Source: Clostridium thermosuccinogenes (GTDB lineage: Bacteria > Bacillota > Clostridia > Acetivibrionales > DSM-5807). Taken from it: 64,000 bases of DNA. The notes beneath the pieces were generated by a model, which saw only the letters and a program-made list of their open reading frames with translations, was not told where the DNA came from and did no database searches. Position numbers and translations under genes: made by a program. This document shows positions 28,753 to 37,849 of the stretch, piece after piece (position 1 is the first letter of the stretch; each line of letters starts with the position of its first letter). The stretch covers positions 2,381,665 through 2,445,664 of the forward strand of contig NZ_CP021850.1 of NCBI RefSeq assembly GCF_002896855.1, given 5' to 3'.

Positions 28753-29580
28753 ATGATTGATTTTATCCCTGTTAAAAAGCTGGATCACAAAGATTTATAT
28801 GTGTACCAATGCGGCAGCCAGTTTTGCGAGCCCGGACACTCCTATGGCCCTGCCGTGAGAGACCATTATCTGATTCACTATATACACAGCGGCAAAGGAA
28901 TTTTTCAGGTAGACGACAAGACCTATCATCTTAAGAAAGGAAACGGCTTTCTGATTTGCCCCGATATCATCACTTATTATGAAGCCGATTTGCAGGACCC
29001 ATGGCATTATTCATGGATAGGCTTCCATGGCCTTGAAGCAGAGCGTTATCTGAAGCTATCCAATCTTTCAATGGATAATCCGATATTCATGTATGACAAG
29101 GATGACTCTGTTGACAGCATTTTTAAGCAAATGCATTCTACCATAAACCAGGAAAAATGCAGAGAAATTAAGCTTTTAGGCCTCTTGTGGCTGTTCCTTT
29201 CCCATTTGGTGGAAATAAGCCCTTTGGATTACCCGGAAAATGAATACGAGGACAGGCAGAAGATTTACGTCAGAAAAGCGATAGAATTTATTGAATCCAA
29301 CTATTCCCATCACATAAATATATCCGCCATGTCCAGATATATCGGACTTGACAGAAGTTATCTCAACTCCGTTTTCAAAATGCAGACCAAAAAAACTTTG
29401 AAGCAATACCTTATCGAATTCAGAATTAAAAAAGCTTGTGAGCTGATGTACAATGATACTTTGTCAATTGGGGATATATCCCGCTCGGTTGGATATGAGG
29501 ATCCTCTTCTATTTTCCAAGATATTTAAAAAGATTAAGGGTCAATCGCCGAGGGAGTACAGGAAAAGCCTTGCAGAATGA
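28753..29580 (+). CDS. AraC-family regulator 2 of the galactoside block
   Basis: 275 residues: N-terminal cupin-type domain (SGKGIFQVDDKTYHLKKGNG) and C-terminal double helix-turn-helix (ISAMSRYIGLDRSYLNSVF; SIGDISRSVGYEDPLLFSKIF). Paralogous to the protein at 24432. The ATG follows AAAAAGGTG. Divergent from the two family 4 genes with 182 bp between starts, so it probably activates them. Its promoter repeats that of regulator 1, hinting at cross-control or a block duplication of regulator plus promoter. Confidence 0.92.
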   Translation: MIDFIPVKKLDHKDLYVYQCGSQFCEPGHSYGPAVRDHYLIHYIHSGKGIFQVDDKTYHLKKGNGFLICPDIITYYEADLQDPWHYSWIGFHGLEAERYLKLSNLSMDNPIFMYDKDDSVDSIFKQMHSTINQEKCREIKLLGLLWLFLSHLVEISPLDYPENEYEDRQKIYVRKAIEFIESNYSHHINISAMSRYIGLDRSYLNSVFKMQTKKTLKQYLIEFRIKKACELMYNDTLSIGDISRSVGYEDPLLFSKIFKKIKGQSPREYRKSLAE

Positions 29581-29590
29581 ACGTATCGAT

Positions 29591-29643
29591 GTTGGCTGCG
29601 GATAAGGGGAAAAGCCGATTTCGCAGCCAACATGAGATTTTTT
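29591..29643 (+). terminator. Terminator of AraC regulator 2
   Basis: gttggctgcg pairs exactly with cgcagccaac, followed by atgagatttttt. It starts 11 bp past the stop codon. Confidence 0.8.
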
Positions 29644-30108
29644 AGCAATGGATTTTATATAATAAATAGCAGTATTAAATCGCATGGAAGAGGCGTCTTA
29701 TTGGTTCAGGTTAAATTTCCCTAGATGCGGAAGCTTTAAGCCTGAATATTTATTATTTCTTATATTTTTATTAATTTTTTGTTAATTTCTTTCATTTAAA
29801 ATTATGATATATTGTTATCAGGTATAAAGCTTATGTTATAAGGCTTATAGATTTATAACAATGATTTTATGCCTTTTACTAGCGCTTTTAAACATAGATT
29901 TCGGAATGAATGCTATAGCTTTGCTCTGCATTCCATAAGCCGGGCACGAACAGGTTTTTCATATTTATGACTGATAATGTTTTCAATATAGATATACAAG
30001 AATGCAAAAAATTGATAAAATGTAAGAATGTTTAATATATAATTTACCGTGGCATTAAAGCCCAAAAATTGACTTGCATGTAGACTAAAAATATAAGGGG
30101 TACTGTCA
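29644..30108. other. Gene-free leader region of the HD gene
   Basis: About 465 bp with no open frame and no RNA element that I recognise. It is AT-rich, with short inverted words (ataaagcttatgttataaggcttat near 29823). A promoter is expected but no clear box pair was assigned. Confidence 0.35.
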
Positions 30109-30642
30109 ATGAAAAAACTGCTGAAATCAAAGTTGTACTCAGGTTCAGATAACTACAGTACAACAGAATACGAAAACTGCATTAATGATCTCATTAACCA
30201 TGAAATGATAGTTTCTATGAAAAATTTCACGCAGCATGGCAATGTAAGCTGTCTTGAGCACTGCATCAACGTATCCTACAGCAGCTATATAATATGCAAA
30301 CGGTTGGGACTGGACTACCGTTCAGCTGCCAGGGGAGGCTTACTGCACGACTTTTTTCTGTACGACTGGCATACCGATAAGCCATATAAAGGGTTGCATG
30401 GGCTTGTACATCCCCGTATCGCATTAGATAACGCCATCAAGTATTTCGACCTTAATGAAAAAGAAAAGGATATCATTCAAAAACACATGTGGCCACTAAC
30501 CATGAGACCGCCGAGGTATAAGGAATCTTTTATCGTTCTGTGCGTTGACAAGTATTGCGCTTTTATGGAGACTGTAACCTACAAAGGAAGAGTATATACC
30601 AACAAGCTATTTGCAGCATTGGGAAAAAAGATTAATGTTTAA
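30109..30642 (+). CDS. HD-domain phosphohydrolase-like protein
   Basis: 177 residues. A histidine in SCLEHCINVSYSS and the LLHDFFLYDWH motif give the H...HD metal-binding pattern of the HD superfamily, with a later H and D in HMWPLT and LCVDKYCAF. Such proteins hydrolyse phosphate esters or nucleotides; the substrate is unknown. The ATG at 30109 follows aaggggtactgtca. It is monocistronic: a terminator follows at 30736-30795. Confidence 0.82.
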   Translation: MKKLLKSKLYSGSDNYSTTEYENCINDLINHEMIVSMKNFTQHGNVSCLEHCINVSYSSYIICKRLGLDYRSAARGGLLHDFFLYDWHTDKPYKGLHGLVHPRIALDNAIKYFDLNEKEKDIIQKHMWPLTMRPPRYKESFIVLCVDKYCAFMETVTYKGRVYTNKLFAALGKKINV

Positions 30643-30735
30643 GGCAATGGATGAATTGATTTAAAGAAGCTGGCAGCTGCTAATGAGCTTTCAGCTTCCT
30701 AAAATAATAAATAAAATATCTTATTAAAAGGCATA

Positions 30736-30795
30736 AGAGGGCTTTATTTTTTACCAGTGAAATGGCTGGTACGGAATGAAGCCCTCTGTTTTTTC
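30736..30795 (+). terminator. Terminator of the HD gene
   Basis: agagggctt pairs with aagccctct, with an inner accag/ctggt hairpin inside the loop, followed by gttttttct. A branched but strong terminator. Confidence 0.75.
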
Positions 30796-30925
30796 TCCAG
30801 ATTCCATTAATCGCAATAACTCTGATTTTCATAATTAAATTATAGTAACTATTTTTAGAAATTCCCATATATTGGCATTGTATAAATATTTAATTAGCGC
30901 TATTAACAAGAAAGAAGATCTCTTT

Positions 30926-32476
30926 ATGGAATTGTCCAAATTTGTCGACAAACTTCCCATTCCCAAAAAGCTTTGCCCAAAGTACAAAGGCCATGGCTGG
31001 AGCTATTATGAAATACGAATGAAAGAGTTTAAGCAAAAGCTTCACAGAGATTTGGGAGAAACTACTCTATGGGGTTATGAAGGGTGCTATCCAGGACCGA
31101 CCATAGAAGTAAGAAAACGTGAAAAAGTGCTGATAAAATGGATCAATGAGCTGCCGGACAAACATATTCTTCCCGTAGATAAAACATTACATGGAGCTGA
31201 GCATGATGTACCAGAAGTAAGAACTGTTGTCCACCTTCATGGGGCCAACGTAGAGCCTGATAGTGATGGCCATCCGGAAGCTTGGTTTACAAGAGATTTC
31301 AAAGTACGGGGACCGAAGTTTGCGACCAAGATTTATGAGTACACCAACGATCAGCCTGCAACTGCCCTGTGGTACCATGACCATGCGCTGGGAATCACCA
31401 GGCTCAACGTGTATGCAGGACTGGCAGGAATGTATATAATCAGGGACAAGTATAAAGACAAGCTGAATCTTCCCAGTGGAGAATATGAAATACCTCTGGT
31501 TATACAGGATAAGATGTTCAAGGAAAACGGAGAGCTGTATTATCCCGAACAGCCTGACAATCCACCGCCCGGGCTGCCAAACCCCTCCGTTCTGCCTGCA
31601 TTTACCGGGGATGTAATATTGGTAAACGGTATGGTATGGCCCTACCATGAGGTCGAACCCAGAAAGTATAGATTCAGAGTTGTGAATGCTTCCAATACCA
31701 GATTTTATAATTTAAAGCTGTCCCAGGAAGGAGATGCAACAGCACCTCCTTGGTATCAGATAGGAAGCGATGGAGGTCTGTTTGACATTCCTGTGCCTAT
31801 GATATCGCTTATCCTTGCTCCCGCCGAAAGAGCTGACTTGATTGTTGACTTTACAGATTTTGCAGGCAAAAAGATCCAAATGCTCAATGATGCCGTAGCT
31901 TCGGACGACCCAACTCACAGTATTATGGAATTCAGAGTAACCAAGAAGCTTAAAGGAGAGGATAAAAGCTATCTTCCGTCCCACCTTTGTCATGTAAGGC
32001 GTATTCCTGAATACAAGGCATGTAAAGTCAGGGATTTAAGCTTTGGAGCCGTTAATGATCCCAATTATCCTCGCCCGCTTTTTTTGCTGGACAATAAAAT
32101 GTGGTCTGATCCTATTTCTGAAACACCAGAGCTGGGATCTGTGGAAATATGGCGCTTAATAAACCCAGGACAGTTTCCACACCCCTTGCATATACACCTT
32201 GTTCAGTTTCAGATACTTGACAGACAGCCTTTTGATGTTGAGAGATACAATGCAACTCAGGGAAAAGAGCTTGTGTTTACCGGTGGAAGAGTCTTACCCG
32301 ACTTGAATGAAAGAGGGTGGAAAGACACAGTCAGGGCTGAAGCAGGATTTGTTACAAGGATAATTAGCAGGTTCATAGATTTCAGCGGCCAGTATGTATG
32401 GCACTGTCATATCCTGGAGCACGAGGATCATGAAATGATGCGTCCGTTTTTGGTAAAGGAACCCGAAAAACATTAA
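30926..32476 (+). CDS. cotA: CotA-like multicopper oxidase (spore coat laccase type)
   Basis: 516 residues from ATG 30926; the N-terminus ELSKFVDKLPIPKKL matches the start of Bacillus CotA, so the longer TTG-initiated frame from 30872 is not used. All four copper motifs are present: HLHGANV (about residue 102), WYHDHALG (about 150), HPLHIHL (about 418) and WHCHILEHEDHEMM (about 492). There is no signal peptide, as for CotA, which sits in the outer spore coat and oxidises phenolics or bilirubin with oxygen. Finding it in a presumed anaerobe agrees with a role in spores. Sporulation control is likely but no sigma-K or sigma-E promoter was assigned. Name given by similarity of family. Confidence 0.9.
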   Translation: MELSKFVDKLPIPKKLCPKYKGHGWSYYEIRMKEFKQKLHRDLGETTLWGYEGCYPGPTIEVRKREKVLIKWINELPDKHILPVDKTLHGAEHDVPEVRTVVHLHGANVEPDSDGHPEAWFTRDFKVRGPKFATKIYEYTNDQPATALWYHDHALGITRLNVYAGLAGMYIIRDKYKDKLNLPSGEYEIPLVIQDKMFKENGELYYPEQPDNPPPGLPNPSVLPAFTGDVILVNGMVWPYHEVEPRKYRFRVVNASNTRFYNLKLSQEGDATAPPWYQIGSDGGLFDIPVPMISLILAPAERADLIVDFTDFAGKKIQMLNDAVASDDPTHSIMEFRVTKKLKGEDKSYLPSHLCHVRRIPEYKACKVRDLSFGAVNDPNYPRPLFLLDNKMWSDPISETPELGSVEIWRLINPGQFPHPLHIHLVQFQILDRQPFDVERYNATQGKELVFTGGRVLPDLNERGWKDTVRAEAGFVTRIISRFIDFSGQYVWHCHILEHEDHEMMRPFLVKEPEKH

Positions 32477-32788
32477 GAACCATCAAGCCAAAAGCGGTGC
32501 AGCTTGGCATTAAGCATCCCTTGCGGAGTTTATGCTGTGGGTTCCACAGGCAATTTCATTGCCCTATGAATCATCAACGCCGAAGTTTGGAGACAACTTC
32601 GGCCGTTACTTATTAAGAATGCTATTACTTTTATCATTCATAGGATTAGTCTTTATGCAAAATCGGGAAACACAAAATGCACCAATGAAAATCATTCCAA
32701 TAAAGATTCACTTTATCTGTATTCTTGAGAAAGAAATCAAAAAACTTTATATCATGCTCTTTTCCCTCTGCTGGATGGTAAAAAAGAT
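32477..32788. other. Spacer after cotA with one hairpin
   Basis: gccgaagtt (32579-32587) pairs with aacttcggc (32595-32603), possibly ending cotA transcripts although no T run follows. A 90-codon open frame at 32532-32804 has no ribosome binding site and is not called. Confidence 0.4.
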
Positions 32789-32828
32789 AAAACCGCAACT
32801 TTGATACCATCATCAAAATTGCGGTTTT
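32789..32828 (-). terminator. Terminator of tRNA-Val
   Basis: aaaaccgcaactttgat and atcaaaattgcggtttt pair with one mismatch; on the minus strand the stem is followed by TTTTATCTTTTTT. It ends the tRNA gene immediately next to it. Confidence 0.8.
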
Positions 32829-32831
32829 ATA

Positions 32832-32907
32832 TGGTGGGCAATGAGGGGCTCGAACCCCCGACTTTCACCACGTCAAGATGACACTCTACCAGCTGAGTTA
32901 ATTGCCC
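32832..32907 (-). tRNA. tRNA-Val (anticodon GAC)
   Basis: Full cloverleaf read on the minus strand: acceptor GGGCAAT/ATTGCCC, D-stem ACTC/GAGT, anticodon stem TCATC/GGTGA with loop TTGACGT (anticodon GAC), T-arm GGGGG TTCGAGC CCCTC, and an encoded CCA end. 76 nt. Confidence 0.96.
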
Positions 32908-32918
32908 TTGCTTGATAT

Positions 32919-32947
32919 ATTATACATGCTTTTTTGAGAAATATCAA
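32919..32947 (-). promoter_or_regulatory. Promoter of tRNA-Val
   Basis: Minus strand TTGATA (32942-32947), 17-bp spacer, TATAAT (32919-32924), about 12 bp before the tRNA. The second insertion sequence begins 47 bp upstream of the -35 box and leaves it intact. Confidence 0.85.
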
Positions 32948-32980
32948 TATGTAATTTCAAAGTTTATTAATATCCACGCA

Positions 32981-32993
32981 ATTTATATAAATT
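32981..32993. repeat. Left 13-bp target duplication of IS copy 2
   Basis: atttatataaatt, repeated exactly at 34775-34787. With the preceding base it forms the perfect 14-bp palindrome aatttatataaatt, which would have been the target site. Confidence 0.85.
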
Positions 32994-34774
32994 GTTTAAT
33001 TGAAAAAGTTATTTCCACCCCAAATTCATAGACAGTGGAATTTAGTTTTGCAAATCGCTAGAAATGAGAAAGGTGGAAGTTACTTTTGCAAAGATCACAC
33101 TGTTCCTATTTTCTTGTGAAAGCTGGAATATTGTCTCTCAAAAAGCTATGATATATATGGTGGTGCCTCTGAAGGGGGTACATATATGCGTGGCTTTAAA
33201 CATTTGAGTCAGGAAGAAAGAAATATAATTGAACAAAGGTTAATCAGCAGGAAATCATTCAAAAGCATAGCACGCGAGCTTGGAAAGGACCCAACCACGA
33301 TATCCAAGGAAGTGAAGAACCATATCCAATTTAGGAAAACCGGCTGTTATGGAAGAGTGTTCAATGATTGTAAACATCGTATTGGTTGCCCTGTTAAGCA
33401 TCTTTGCGGCAGTTTGCGTTGTAGCCGTTATTGTCGCGCTTGCAAGTCTCGCATGTGTTCATCACTATGTCATGAGTATCAACAGGAAATTTGTCCCAAG
33501 CTTTCGAAGCCGCCCTATGTTTGTAATGGTTGTGAAGACAAACAGTCTTGTACATTAGAGAAGAGGATTTATTCTGCAACACATGCACAAAGAGAATACG
33601 AGACAGTACGCTCTGAGTGCCGTCAGGGTTTACAAATCACTGAAGAAGAAGCGATAAGATTGGATTCCATTATTAGCCCGCTGCTAATTAAAGGCCAGTC
33701 ACTCCACCATATATGCATTAACCATGCTGATGAAATCATGCTCGATGAACGCACACTCTACAACTATGTGGACAAGGGTATCTTTACAGCAAAAAATATC
33801 GATATGCCAAGAGTTGTACGTATGGGCAGACGTAAAAAGGGAAAAGACCAGTTCAAAGTGGATAAAAAATGCCGAATAGGCCGAACTTATCAAGACTTTC
33901 TTAAATTTATGCAAGAGCATCCGGACCTTCCCGTAGTGGAAATGGACACGGTAATAGGAAGAATAGGCGGCAAAGTCCTGCTGACACTGCATTTTACTGT
34001 CCCACAGCTCATGCTCGCATTCATTAGAGATGCTAATACCTCCCAATCTGTCATTGATATCTTTGATCAGCTTTACCTGGAACTAGGCCCGGATACCTTC
34101 CGCAAATTGTTCCCGGTATTACTTTGTGACAACGGCAGTGAGTTCTCGAATCCGTCCGCTATTGAATTCGATTCACATGGGCAACGCAGAACCTGTGTAT
34201 TCTACTGTAATCCGCTGGCTCCTTACCAGAAAGGCGCAGCAGAAAACAACCATGCTTTGATTAGACGCATTATCCCAAAGGGTACTTCTCTTGATGAGTT
34301 TACTCAGCGGGACATAACTCTTATGATGAACCATATCAACTCGTACAGTCGACTGAATCTCGGGGATAAAACCCCTTATTGGGCTTTTGGATTGCTCTAC
34401 GGGGAAGAAATATTAAGAAGGATGAATGTAGAACTCATCCCGACAGATAATGTCACCCTGCATTCATCCCTTCTTAAGAAATAAATATTAAATAACCAGA
34501 GGCACCACCAGCCACAACTCTATAAGCATTTACAAACAGGGTGGAAATTACTCTTGCAAAAAGTTAGTTAATCTTCACACCTCTAGTTTGATATACCCAA
34601 AAAAGGGCTGGCCTTGTTCCTCTACCTCATATTTTAACCTATTATTGACTGAAAAGCATTAAAAATTTGCCTAAATAAACTAATCCAAAACCCGCTGAAT
34701 TACTATTTTTCTCAATGATAACAGCATCCATGGAATTTACTTTTGCAAAGTGGAAATTACCTTTTCAATTGACC
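32994..34774 (+). mobile_element. IS30-type insertion sequence, copy 2 (1781 bp)
   Basis: Same length, ends and internal arrangement as 10159-11939, offset by exactly 22,835 bp. The 20-bp repeats fall at 33036, 33074, 34542, 34731 and 34751, and inverted at 32998. The 14-bp inverted repeat bracketing the transposase gene is at 33158-33171 and 34497-34510. The element sits just upstream of the tRNA-Val promoter. The two copies are in direct orientation, so recombination between them could delete the 22.8 kb that includes the whole galactoside block. Confidence 0.93.
33186..34484 (+). CDS. IS30-family transposase, copy 2
   Basis: 432 residues with a translation identical to that at 10351-11649: IS30 helix-turn-helix at 3-46, cysteine-rich insert at about 54-128, DDE core D254, D315, E353. 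There is no interruption, so it is predicted active. Start ATG after AAGGGGG. Confidence 0.95.
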   Translation: MRGFKHLSQEERNIIEQRLISRKSFKSIARELGKDPTTISKEVKNHIQFRKTGCYGRVFNDCKHRIGCPVKHLCGSLRCSRYCRACKSRMCSSLCHEYQQEICPKLSKPPYVCNGCEDKQSCTLEKRIYSATHAQREYETVRSECRQGLQITEEEAIRLDSIISPLLIKGQSLHHICINHADEIMLDERTLYNYVDKGIFTAKNIDMPRVVRMGRRKKGKDQFKVDKKCRIGRTYQDFLKFMQEHPDLPVVEMDTVIGRIGGKVLLTLHFTVPQLMLAFIRDANTSQSVIDIFDQLYLELGPDTFRKLFPVLLCDNGSEFSNPSAIEFDSHGQRRTCVFYCNPLAPYQKGAAENNHALIRRIIPKGTSLDEFTQRDITLMMNHINSYSRLNLGDKTPYWAFGLLYGEEILRRMNVELIPTDNVTLHSSLLKK

Positions 34775-34787
34775 ATTTATATAAATT
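34775..34787. repeat. Right 13-bp target duplication of IS copy 2
   Basis: atttatataaatt, exact copy of 32981-32993, directly after the element. The 34788-35061 stretch beyond holds one hairpin (ggatacggagat and atctccatacc near 34955-34986) and no supported gene. Confidence 0.85.
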
Positions 34788-35061
34788 ATTTCAGCACAAG
34801 GACCACGTCTTTGAATGCCCTTTGAGAAAAACTCAAACTTAGAATTCAACTCAAACACTTTGACAGTCAGAAAATACTATTCTCCTTTACCACGAAACTT
34901 TCAAGGCATAGTCCGGAATCATCAATATAACAAGATATTAAAAATACTAAAAAGGGATACGGAGATGATAACTCGATCTCCATACCCTAGGCTAATTCAA
35001 ACATGTTTTGAATGCTACACTCCCGTGCCCGAAACCGGAATAACATAATGGCAGCCTAACT

Positions 35062-36615
35062 TTAGCATGCCTTTGCCTGCTCAAACTCCTCCTGTATTTC
35101 CTTGGACGGTTCTCCACTTATATAAGAAACTAAGAAAATAACAATTGAGGAGAATATGAAAGCCGGCAGTAATTCATAGATACCAAAAATTCCACCCATG
35201 GGACTTAAAACCAGCTTCCAGAGGAATACCATTCCAGCTCCGGCCAGCATACCTGCAATTGCACCCGCTCTGGTTGTCCTCTTCCAGAACAGTGAGAAAA
35301 GCATTATAGGTCCAAAGGTGGCTCCGAAGCCAGCCCATGCAAAGGCAACCACCGTAAATATGACACTGTTTTCATCCAGGGCGATTATTATCCCAACCAA
35401 AGTTATTATGAGTAGTATAATCCTCGATACTATCATAACCTGCTTATCAGTTGCATCCTTTTTTATGACTCCCTGAAAGATATTCTTGGAAACAGCAGAA
35501 GCTGCTATAAGCAAATAGGAATCCGATGAACTGATGGTTGCTGCCAGAATTCCTGCCATTACAACTCCTGCAATCAAGGAAGGCAGCAGGTTTGTTGACA
35601 TAAGTATGAATATATTTTCCGACAAGCTTTTGGTAAGCAGGGCATCAGGATATAGTGCTCTACCTATTATTCCTATTGCTACAGCAGCAAAAAGGGATAT
35701 AAAGCACCATGCTGTTGCAATCTTTCTGGATTTTCCGAGATCGCCGGAATTTTTAATTGCCATGAACCTCAATAATACCTGGGGAACACCAAAATATCCC
35801 AATCCCCAGGACATGGTAGATATAATTGTTAAAAATCCATAGTTTCCGGCTTCTCCGAACAGAGGCCGGCCTGCTTCACCTATCTGCTGTACTCCATCGA
35901 CAAGCTTAGGTTGTGCAATTCCAAACAGTTCAAAAAACCCCGGAATCTGCTTGGAATTTTCTATAACAGCCGAAATACCTCCGGCATTCCAGATACCAGT
36001 TAAAAGTACGGTTACCAGTGCAAAAATCATAACCACGGCCTGCATAAAATCCGATGCGCTCTCCGCCAGAAAACCACCTAAAACCGTATAAATAACAACA
36101 AACAACGCACCTGCTATCATCATATATTGGTATTTTATATCTAACAATGTGCTGAAAAGCTTTCCCACCGTAACAAAACAGCTGGACGCATAAACTGTAA
36201 AAAACACCAAAATAAAAAGAGCTGAGAGCGTCATAATGATCTTTCTGTTTTCCTTGAAACGGTTGCTGAAAAAGTCAGGAATAGTAATTGAATCCCCTGC
36301 AATTGCCGAATAATTGCGAAGCCTTTTGGCCACAACCAACCAATTAACATATGTGCCTATTCCCAAGCCTATCGCTGTCCATGCCGCATCACTCAAACCA
36401 CACCAGTATGCAACCCCGGGAAGCCCCATCAAGAGCCAACCGCTCATATCCGATGCTTCTGCGCTCATAGCCGTGATCCACGGCCCTAATGACCTGCCAC
36501 CTAAAAAATAATTCTCGCTGCTTTCATTGGCCCGTTTTGAATAATATATTCCAATGCCAATCACCAGTGCCATATACAAGCACATGGCTACAAAAATCTG
36601 CATGCTTTCGCTCAT
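35062..36615 (-). CDS. putP: Sodium/proline symporter
   Basis: 517 residues, the usual length. About 13 hydrophobic segments. The N-terminal YYSKRANESSENYFLGGRSLG and SAEASDMSGWLLMGLPG motifs are those of the PutP branch of the sodium:solute symporter family. It imports proline with Na+ at the cell membrane, for osmotic balance or as a Stickland substrate. The ATG follows AGGGGGTAGATT. It appears to be a single gene. Confidence 0.95.
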   Translation of the reverse strand: MSESMQIFVAMCLYMALVIGIGIYYSKRANESSENYFLGGRSLGPWITAMSAEASDMSGWLLMGLPGVAYWCGLSDAAWTAIGLGIGTYVNWLVVAKRLRNYSAIAGDSITIPDFFSNRFKENRKIIMTLSALFILVFFTVYASSCFVTVGKLFSTLLDIKYQYMMIAGALFVVIYTVLGGFLAESASDFMQAVVMIFALVTVLLTGIWNAGGISAVIENSKQIPGFFELFGIAQPKLVDGVQQIGEAGRPLFGEAGNYGFLTIISTMSWGLGYFGVPQVLLRFMAIKNSGDLGKSRKIATAWCFISLFAAVAIGIIGRALYPDALLTKSLSENIFILMSTNLLPSLIAGVVMAGILAATISSSDSYLLIAASAVSKNIFQGVIKKDATDKQVMIVSRIILLIITLVGIIIALDENSVIFTVVAFAWAGFGATFGPIMLFSLFWKRTTRAGAIAGMLAGAGMVFLWKLVLSPMGGIFGIYELLPAFIFSSIVIFLVSYISGEPSKEIQEEFEQAKAC

Positions 36616-36703
36616 AATCTACCCCCTGAAGCAATAACTATAAAGTTTTTTGTATAATTATACTACAGGGGCAGACCTATTACAAAAGTTATTTCATATT
36701 TTT

Positions 36704-37471
36704 CTAAAATTCATCATCTTTCAGCTTTTTTTCTATTTCAAAGGCACCGTATTCCAAATCATAATATAATAGAGCAATAAGCTTCTCATTCATCATATTG
36801 AAAAGGGACAGCATAAAATATATGACAAAGGAATAAATGAGTGCGCTCCCTGAAGTGACAAACACTCCAAGAATCATCATTGATATAAAAATCAAAACAA
36901 CAGTGAATATCAGAGTTAAAACAAAAATCCTCCACTTATACCCGCTTGTCACTTTCCTGCTCGCCTTGAAAGAGGCTATTATCCCGTAATTTCTATCTAC
37001 GATGTAGCATGTATTGAACTGGTACATTATGTAAATTACTAAAATCGGAATAGCCAGATAAAATAATCCGCTCAGTGTCAAAATAACGATCAATACTGTA
37101 GTAAACAATGTATAAACAACAGAAGCGGCTAATATTCTCAATGATCTTTTAAGCACCAGATCCACACAGCTCTTTAATGAATACACTTCCCCTTTCATCT
37201 CTTTTATGCAGGCAGCAAGATATACACTGAGTGCCAATTTTGTAATAATATTCATTAAAATATAAAGGGGTATGGTGCTAGGGGTTATTTTATCTGCAAT
37301 ATCCGAACCATCCGTCGGACCTTGCAGGAATATTCCCAACAGGTTGGCAAACAAAACAATTGAAAAAACTATCGGTGCCAAGCGATCGTCCTTCAGATCA
37401 AAAAACTTAAGCGCTTTTGGAAAATACGCTCTGAATCCTCTTAGTTTTCCAGTGCCATGATTAGATACCAT
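36704..37471 (-). CDS. Multi-pass membrane protein of unknown function
   Basis: 255 residues with five or six hydrophobic segments. The motif YGIIASFKASRKVTSGYKWRIF resembles the repeated element of DUF975/GDPD-type membrane domain proteins (FxEALxxSxxLTKGNxWxxF), a weak resemblance only. The ATG follows GTGGAGG. The C-terminus is charged and cytoplasmic-looking. Encoded 88 bp upstream of putP in the same direction and may be co-transcribed. No function is proposed. Confidence 0.75.
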   Translation of the reverse strand: MVSNHGTGKLRGFRAYFPKALKFFDLKDDRLAPIVFSIVLFANLLGIFLQGPTDGSDIADKITPSTIPLYILMNIITKLALSVYLAACIKEMKGEVYSLKSCVDLVLKRSLRILAASVVYTLFTTVLIVILTLSGLFYLAIPILVIYIMYQFNTCYIVDRNYGIIASFKASRKVTSGYKWRIFVLTLIFTVVLIFISMMILGVFVTSGSALIYSFVIYFMLSLFNMMNEKLIALLYYDLEYGAFEIEKKLKDDEF

Positions 37472-37709
37472 TTAGTTCCTCCACATAAAAAATTTTATAA
37501 TATTACTTTATCACGTTCAGTTCCATATGTGAAGTATTTTCAATCCTGTTGCCTGTTAAAATGCCCTGTTCAAAGTAAAAAGCCTGATTCCATAATAGAT
37601 GCTGGGGTGGTTAAAAATTGCTCAGCATTTCCTTCATGCGATGTCAAAGACTTAACTCAGATGAGAATGTAAACATAAATGAAATAGCAACCCATCCCTC
37701 GTTTACTCA

Positions 37710-37750
37710 TTAAAATAAAACCAGCGAGTAGTCTCACGACCATTCGCTGG
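37710..37750 (-). terminator. Terminator downstream of the six-hairpin glycosidase gene
   Basis: ccagcga and tcgctgg pair across a 15-base loop; on the minus strand TTTTATTTTA follows. The rest of 37472-37849 holds nothing else recognisable. Confidence 0.65.
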
Positions 37751-37849
37751 AGAGATATATCGATATTTTATTTTACTTGAAGCCCACCCCAACTATTGAC
37801 ATAGAGCATTTTACTCTTTACCCTATTCCTCTGCTTTGAAAAGATGGGG

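Noticed and set aside
32532-32804. 90-codon open frame downstream of cotA
   Set aside because: No ribosome binding site and it runs into the tRNA terminator stem.
34815-35048. 77-codon open frame after IS copy 2
   Set aside because: No ribosome binding site, no recognisable domain, and it spans a hairpin; composition like intergenic DNA.
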